DNA from: Littorina saxatilis
Lineage: Eukaryota > Mollusca > Gastropoda > Littorinimorpha > Littorinidae
Reading direction: 5' to 3'
Assembly (NCBI RefSeq): GCF_037325665.1
Contig: NC_090258.1
Location: 34,809,629 to 34,873,628 of the forward strand
DNA: 64,000 nucleotides
Position 1 is the stretch's first letter, and every line of letters begins with the position of its first letter. The notes beneath the pieces were generated by a model. The model did no database searches. It worked only from the letters and a program-made list of their open reading frames with translations, and was not told the DNA's origin. Below, in pieces: positions 48,901 through 57,900 of this stretch. The position numbers were made by a program, and so were the translations under genes.

Positions 48901-51900
48901 TTACGCGACTTGTTGTTTGTTTTGCTCCTCCACATTTATTAAACTTAATTCTGCAACTGCAAAGGGTAATTACACCATGCAGCTAAATCCATCATCCACG
49001 AAAAACAGACATTCAGTTATCTGACTATAAAACTCAAAACTATACTAACTCAGAATGTAATCAGCTGAAAAATGTTAATAAATTGAAAGATTATTCCTAA
49101 AGGTACTAGAAATGATGCTGCTACAGAATAGAATTTTTGTCATAGAAATAATAGTAGAATTCACGATTCTGGTTAGACTCAGTAAAAGTTTTACAGTTAA
49201 CAGAAGTGTTCATTCCACCTTTTAATAAAGTGTTGGCTTCCATGACCCTAGAGAAACAGTATTCTGTTATACCAGGAGACGCATTGTGTCTATCACAGTA
49301 TCAATCCGTCTTGAGTCTGTTTTGCAGTGCTTCTTTCCAAGAAATTTACAACTCTTCTTCCCCATTTCAAAAAAAATGTTCCTTCAAAATCAGGAACAGA
49401 CACACAAGTTTGACTGATCACTTAAAAAAACTATAATTTAAATGCAGTTTTTCTGTTTTGTAGAACCTAAATTTGTATTTGTTAGGAGAAAACCAGTCCA
49501 CAGCACAGCTTCAGGGATTGGCTTGGGCATCAGTCATCGGTCTTTTGCCATGTTAAATTCGGAAAAGACCGATACACATGGGTCTCAATCCGTCAACTGA
49601 CCGATAGACATGCAGCAGTCAGTCAGCTCGTCTTATTTTTGTCTGCTGTCTTGTTCTTTCTTTTTTGTTGTCCCTTCCTTACTTAATTGAAATAAATATG
49701 GTTATTGTGTCCTCAGACCTTTTATGCCTCTTCATGTCAATACTTCTGCATCAACTCATGATCTGCTAGCTCAGTCAAACTCGAAGAACTCACCTCTGTC
49801 ATCACTTCGTCCACCATAGCGATCGTTGAATCCACCGCCGCCGCCACTTCTATCCTCAAATCCGCCACCACCACGACGATCGTCGAATCCACCTCCTCTC
49901 CTGTCACCGCCGAAACCACCACCGTCTCTACGGCCAAAGCCACCACCCTCACCATTGTAGCGGTCGCGGTCACCGTAGCGACCGCCACTCCTGTCACTGA
50001 AACCTCCACCCGAACGATCACTGAATCCACCTCCGGACCGATCACTGAATCCACCTCCGGACCGATCACTGAATCCACCACCGGACCGATCACTGAATCC
50101 ACCACCGGACCTATCACTGAATCCACCACCGGACCGATCAGAGAAGCCTCCTCGATCTCTATCACCAAAGCGATCACCGCCGCGGTCACCACCAAATCCT
50201 CCTCTGCGATCACCACCAAAGCCACCTCTGTCATCCCCACCTGAAAGAACAGAAAGAGAACATTTAAAATCTAACCACCAAAGCTGTATAGAACTAAAAG
50301 GAAACATCCTTTCCAAATTAAAGTCCAGAATCATACCTTTTTTTATTTTATTTTTTTTACAAGACAACCTTTCAAAGACCTGAAAGGTAAGTGGACAAAC
50401 CACAGAGTACTATCGGCCGTTCCTAAAAGTGCGCCATAATCATCTGAAACTAACCACCCACACCTTCTCAGCTGCGCTGTGCAGGTCAGAATTCGGTTCG
50501 CGGCCTAGCTGACCCAGTTGTTCCTGCCAGTGCGCCCGCACTGACTGGTTACCAGGGCAATGGAAATCCAAAATGGCGGCCAGCAGAATCTCACTATCTC
50601 TGGCGAGTGCTGTTTCTAGGTGATTTACAACACATTCCCTTCATTCTAATGCCCCACTATCTTGCACCAGTCTGTCAGCCAGGCAATTAGCTTGCTGTGT
50701 GTCCAGCCAGGGATGTTTATCCCCACTGTAATTGATAGTAGGCAGCTTCAAGTGAAACTGGCCCCTTGGCACTAAGCAGGAAATGGACTCCAGATGTTAA
50801 AACAAATGCCCCCATATCTCAGTTCCCTCTAATCTTGTAGCTTTGCTGGTACCTAGACCTGTTGGCAGAGATGCTATGCTGCTGGTTGCAATAAACAGTT
50901 CTGGTAAGCAAGACTTGCCTGGGGGGAAAAAGGGGGGGGGAGGGGGGTCATGGGTTTGGTCAGTACTTGGGGACGAGTGTCTACTCCCACTCACTGTGCT
51001 CTCTGTTCTGTGGAAAGCAAGCACTACTGGAATGAATATGTGCCTTATCTAAAGGAAAGTGAATGTGTTGGTATCTGTGCTGTTTTATTTTGTTGTTTTT
51101 GTGTGGACTGTGCTCATTTTGAATTGTGAAAGTTGTATACAATACAATGGAGTGCAGGTGTATTGGATTAGCAGTTATTCATTCTACTTTCTGGTGCAAA
51201 GGTAAGGCTTGCTTCATTCATTCTGCTTGCTGTACTGTGTTTAGCATGCTTGTTGCATCTAAAACAAAACTGTATGATGTCGGTAGTAAAAGTGTGTATG
51301 ACGCTATTTTTCAATGATGACAAACTTCTGTGCTAACACTTTCAAAACACACCAAAGCACCTCAATCAGTTAGTACTGATAAATACTTCTTACCAAATTC
51401 AAATGGGATTACAATTGCATTGAGTGGTATCTGCAGAAATCGATCTAGTCATGTGTCAAATTTCAAGAAAAAAATGCAACAAACGGCTCAGCTATCATTA
51501 AATAAAGTTGTAAGTAAGAGTATTACAGCTACGGTCAGACAGGCCAGTTTGTTGCTGGCACTGACCCTCAGCTGACTGGCTGGCTCGCTGTGTGCAGCTG
51601 GCTGGGCTATTTATAGATGGTTGCTCTAGATAACCGAATTCTCAGTGCTGGGAAGGTGTGCATGCACCCTTGTTTTCCTCTCTGTGCCAGGAAAACATCA
51701 GGTGTACGAACACAGGCCTTCTGGAAAGCCCTTGAAGGCATTTAGAAACTATCTGAAACCTCTTGCAGATCACATAAAATGCCCATCGTGGAAATTCCTT
51801 CCAGTTTACACCCTAGAAAAAGTGAAACAAATGAGCCAGTAAACGAAAAAGGCTAAGTGGGTGAAGCACTCACCAAAGGCAGGAGGGTCTTTCCTTCTCC

Positions 51901-54900
51901 AGTCACCCTCGGCACGGTCTGGGTCCCCGCCTCCTCCTCGCCAATCACCCTGGTCTGTCACAAACATCAACTCACTTACTTGCCAATAATCAACCAACAA
52001 ACAAGAAAATATGCATTGAGTTCAACTTCGAATCTTAAACCTGGCTGCTTCCTTGAAACCCGGTAAACTAGCTAAGGTTTTACTGCCAGGCGATGGATTC
52101 ACAACTGCACTAGGTCTGCTCGTGCTTCATCATGCGAGGCTTGAGAGTAGAAGAGCATTATTCTGGATCATACTCATAGTTACAGTTTTCCGTAATGTAT
52201 TTTGTTGCAATCTATCCTTGACCTTCTTGCAAGATCTAACAGCAAATGAATATTGGGTGTCAACTTTCCAAAGCCACAAGGGGCTTAGCTGATTTCTGTC
52301 CGCCCATTACTCAAATTACTATCAAGCTCAGTTTGACATTCAAACCATTCATAACAGTTTACTGATATCAACCTCAGAAGCTACCACGGAAAACAATTTT
52401 GAAATGCAAAAGGTTTTTCTAAAAAGACCCGGACTAAAAAAAACACCAATTCCAGTGTTGAACAATGACTCACCACTGCGGCTGTTGTTGTTGGCACGCT
52501 CGCTATCTCCGCCACTTGACTCTGCCAGATCCACACGCAGCTTGCGTCCCGAGAACATCTGTTGTGAGCAAATCATAAGATTAACTCATTCTCCGAACGA
52601 AGATGCCTATTTTCACATAACAAGCATAACATGTCATAATGGGGGTGGGGTGGTGGGGAGTATCAAGTTAGTGGTCAAGCTGCAAACTAAAAAAAAGTTG
52701 AAATTTTTCAATTTACATCTGCAAAATGTCTCTGACGTAAGACTGCAACCTTGACAGATGACTGAGGGGTGCCAAACTTACAGCCTGTGTGAAAGTCATC
52801 AGGGACTATTCAGTGGCCCAGCTTCAATGATTCAGGAACCAAACAAATCTGGGAAAGTCCCATCTTTTGTCAAATTCTACACACTGATTCGTATCCAGTG
52901 AGTTTTGTTCCGAAAGGGTGTGCCAGAATGTGTACAACGATTTATTCTCCTGGCAAAAAATCTGTCTCTGTCTTGTTGCAGATTGTGATGACATAGCTTG
53001 TGACAAAAGAGAATACAGGTTGAAAGACGACTGTGGACCTGACTGTGCCAAAGACGATGCAAACAAACACACATGGCCTTGCTCACCTCTTCACTGAGAC
53101 TCAAGGCCTCGATCAGGGCCTCCTTGCTAGCAAACTCCACATAGCCAAACCCACGTTGCCGCCCATTCTCATTTGGAAGGCGCACATTTGAAACCTGGAA
53201 GCAAAAAAACATCAAAACTGTCAAAGCATTCCAGTTCACAGGATACTTCTAATGATAACAGTTCAAGTAAATGCAAGGTCTGATGTATGTATATATTGCT
53301 TGTCTATGAATAATATTAATAATTTACAATTTAAACACAAAATAAAAACTTTGAATCACATCAACAGCCTTTTTGTTAAAATCTAAAGCTGAAGGGAACC
53401 ATCAATTTGACAAGGAAATCACAGTCGCACCTCTAATACATGTAACTGAGTGTCGGAACACAACAATCACCTTTGGAGGCAAAGTCTAATCAAACAGGAT
53501 TGAGATTTTTAGAGATAATTTCTTAGCCCCATAAAAACTGTCATGGTTACACAAAGGCAACCAAGAACATACAAGGAGACAGTAGCAGCCAGACCCCATC
53601 ACATACAGAACTCTACATGTCACAGGTGTGAGCAACGTATAAGAAACGTCAAGCTATATGTAGCTCGCTGTCTCAACGGCCGACAACTGCAGAGCCTGAC
53701 GTGAAGGGTGACGCAGTAGTCTTCCTGTCAGTGTCACATTCAAAAGAACACTCCAGAACTTTGCTTTTTCATTCATTGATTGTAAGAAAATGACAGTGCC
53801 AAGTCTTGTCACAGGACTCTTAACTGTTGACATAGGGTTTCCTCTCATTAGTAAAATAAATGTTACTGCTACAGGCATGGCAGTTTTAAAAAAAAAGGTC
53901 TTAAAAAGCTTGGGGTACAGAGGACCACCATGTCTTTGCGCCCCCAGGTTAACGGTGCATCATTTTATCCCTGTGCGAAGCAACTCCATACTGCACCTCT
54001 AAGTTGCGCCCCTCAAAGAACTCTGCAATCTTTTCTTCGCTGATGTCATAGGCAAGGTTGCCCACGAAGGCAGTGTAGGGGGGTCTGTCCGGAATCCGGT
54101 CCGTGTCAAAATCTGGTCCGCGAGCAGCCTTAGGGGCTGTCGGCAGCTTGGACCGGTCAAACTTTGGCCCTTGGTCATCGTCTGAAAAAGCAAAATCAAC
54201 AGAAGAATCCAAATCAAGAAAGGGTCATTTATGAAACATTTAAAAATTGACAGCACAAAACATTCACAAGAACTTGGACCTATGGGTAACAACTAGAAAA
54301 TAAAGGCTTATTTTTAGTATGCGTTGCTTGTTCTCGTCAAAGATGGAGACAAAAGGCTTGAATCATGATAAATATATAAAAATGTCAAAACTTGATTTTG
54401 CAGACACAAGGCACCCCTTTCCGGCATACAGGGGACACGACACAGCTCACATGTTTGCTGGCCAAAACAAAAGCCACATATGCGCCTGTGACAATAACAC
54501 AAACTTCAATCCACAAAAAAATGAACAAAAAAATGAACGGAACCAACCTCCGGACCCTAATAACTTTGGCCTTGTCATTGGAAACAAATCTTTTATTTTC
54601 TGGGCCCTATTACGTGAAAAAAGGTGGGCTAGCTACGCTGCCGTCAGAATTTGATAGTGTCAAGTATAAAAAATATAAGAATTCCAGAAATAACTTTCCC
54701 GCGTGACATTATATTTACTAACGAGGGGTGTGTCTCCACACATGCTCCTTATCCATGTGTGGAGACAGACCCCATTCTAGCGACTGGGCTAAAATGTCAC
54801 ATGGGAAAGTTTGCCTCAATAAAAGCCAGTGTTCACCATTTCACAACCCATAAAACCCGACATAGTTATTTGCGAACATCGTCTTTTCCATAGCAAGAAC

Positions 54901-57900
54901 AATTACTCAATTTACACTTCCATGCATTTATGACACGTACGTGAAGCCTGGCCTCAATCGTGGCTAAACCTTTTCAAAGTGTAGAAGCACTGACCATCAA
55001 AGTCGGCATTCTCCATCTCGGTGGCCCAGCTACTGCCACCTCCACCACCACCACCACCACCTCCGCTGGGAATGGATATAGACCCGCCATCTTTCACGCC
55101 GAGAAACTCGTTTAGCGCAAGGGTTTTACCCTTGGGCTTGCTCTTCTTTTTACCTCCTGCAACACACAAAACATGCAGCTCTTGATTACATCAACAGATA
55201 AATGGTACACATTGGCTGTATGGATTTATTTCAACTCGGGAGACACAGAAAAGGTGACATCTGTACCTGTCATCAACTTCTGTTCGTTACTCACGTACTG
55301 TTACCCTCTGTACTGGTTGGGTATCACTATCAGAGAGTGTGCTAACCAGTTAAACAAACTATTAAACCATTCCAAATTTTAGTTTACTAAGCTCTAAAAG
55401 TGAAAGACTCTTCAAGAAAAGTACATGCAAAGCTAAGTCATCTAAAAGAACAACTTTCCTTTTTACTTACTTAAAAAATACTTAAGTTTGAAAAGATTGA
55501 AGTTCAAGCTCAAAGTTTAGAGTGAAGCAAATTGCTCTCAAATGTAAATTACAGCTGTGAGCAATTATGATACAGTGAGAGTAAGACAGTGTTTTAGTTA
55601 AGTTACAGTCTTGCTACACCCGTAAGTGCATTGAATGATATAATATATATATATATACCAGGCATGAGTAAGTTCCAGAATTTTCACTCGCCTTGTGGGC
55701 TAGTGAAATTCAAAATTGACTAGCCCACAAACAAATTTACTCGCCCACAAAAATGAGTTTCCAAAAAACAAAACGATTCCATCCATTCAAACGTGGTGAT
55801 AGGCGAGCAGGTCTTTGCAAGCGCCTGTACAGATGGCATCAGTTGAGCGACATGAGCATGCTGGTCTTGCGTTAGCTGGTGCATATATAGCGTGTCCCCC
55901 CTCGGTGTCTTCCACCTTTTTGTTTGAGCTTACCCATTTTTTTGGTTTTTTGTTGGTGAGACTTTAATGTTACGTGTGCACATATGTTTTCTAGCTTAAA
56001 TTTGTCCGTACCAACTACGAATGGCCCCTTTCTCTCCTTCTCAAAAGCGGCATGCTTTTCGCAAGCAGTACACAACATGACGTTTTTTTCCCGATCATAG
56101 TTTAGCCAGTCTCTCTGCTCACCAGTCAGATTTTGTATAGTCTGCCTGGAAGGAACGCTTCCTCTGTCCGGAGTCATACTTTTTCAATCTCTCGGACTCC
56201 GTTCCCTCTGGTTTGGCTCTTTTTTTTTGGGGGGGGCTGGCAGTTGGCCAAGTATTTCTACATGTTTACAGCTTCAGATCTGCCTAGGCTTCTGAGACAA
56301 TTCTGATTGGTTAAAATCGCGTCAACGAAAAGTCCTGATAACCCTGAAATCATACGGTCATTCTGATTGGTTCATGGTCACTAAAGAGAATTTCCCAATC
56401 AGCTGGATCTAGAGCTCCGATCACATCTAATTTTAGCAATCGTAGACGACAACGTGCTTCACAACAGACAATCGTCGCTCGGAAAATGATAATACCACAG
56501 ACCCAAAATTTACACTCGCCAAGTGGGCGATCATTATAAGACTTTCTACTCGCCCACACTCATTTCTGGTCGCCTGTGGCGAGTGGGCGACCGATCTTGC
56601 TCATGCCTGTATACCAACACTGTCTGATTAATGTTTGAGTGTCTTTTTCTCCAGAAAATACGGGAACTACCATCAAGACAATGAAACTTGAAATGATTCT
56701 CACCTCATTCACTAATCATACTTGTAAGTGAATCTAGCACTCACAGACAACCCTGTCTTCTGCATGCATTTATTTCAACTTTTAGCGTATAGTGTGAGTA
56801 TGACTGCATCTTTCATAGGTAATCAGAACTTGGTAATTCAGGCAAAAGTATGAACAGACATAAAGACAAATAACACAAAGTTTAAGACACAGCCCTTCCT
56901 GTCAACACAGTTCAGTTCACCATCTCAGATCTGGCCAGGCGTTTACATGGGATAAGAACACCCCTCCATTTGGACACATGCCAAAAGTCAACATCCTGAC
57001 TGCTTTGTTTTATAAATTAATATATTAACAGATTTGCCAAGAAATAAATTCTTCAAAAGTCCAACTCCACCCCTGCAATTTTAGGATGGTCTTATTCAAC
57101 GTACGCCTCACCAGATCTGAGATAGCGAGTCAAATTGTTTACATGGGAAGGACTGTGACTTTAAAATGAAAGGGCAGCTGTGAGCATACTATTACTAACA
57201 AAAAAGAAGAGCAAACAAAAGCAGAGGTAAAAGTTGAGAAAGTAGAAAATCAGGAAAGAAAAACTTGAGTCCAGGAAGTCATCAGTTTTTCAGTGTGTTA
57301 AATCCTGAACTTCAAGGTGCAGCAATCTGTGGTAAGGGGGGTGGGGGTTACATTAACCCAGGGAATAGCGTGCATCAACAAATCAAGTGAGCAACCATTT
57401 TCAAAATCAGGAATTCTGGATGGTAACTTTCATCCCCGCAAAAAAAAAAGGAGGAATGGAAGAAAAGAAAACAAGACGCGTAAGGCGAAAATACAACATT
57501 TAGTCAAGCTCAGTCGAACTCACAGAATGAAACTGAACGCATTGCATTTTTTCCGCAAGACCGTACACTCGTAGCATCGTCTGTCCACCGCTCATGGCAA
57601 AGGCAGTGAAATTAACAATCCAGAAAAGCGTGGTAGCGGTTGCGCTGAGGACGATAGCACGCTTTTCTATATCTCTATTCTTTTTAACTCTCTGAACGTG
57701 TTTTTAATCCAAACATATCATATCTATATGTTTTTGGAATCAGGAACGGACAAGGAATAAGATGAAATTGTTTTTAAATCAATTTCGGAAATTTAATTTT
57801 AATCATAATTTTTATATTTTTAATTTTCAGAGCTTGTTTTTAATCCGAATATAACATATTTATATGTTTTTGGAATCAGAAAATGATGAATACGATTAAC

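Noticed and set aside
50241-50403. Extension of EIF4B exon 7 upstream
   Set aside because: The frame stays open but a TTTCAG acceptor at 50241 and the phase of exon 6 require the shorter exon. The extra residues do not resemble eIF4B.
53949-54000. Reading EIF4B exon 3 past its donor
   Set aside because: The open frame continues for some codons, but joining at 53997 to exon 4 restores the RRM exactly.
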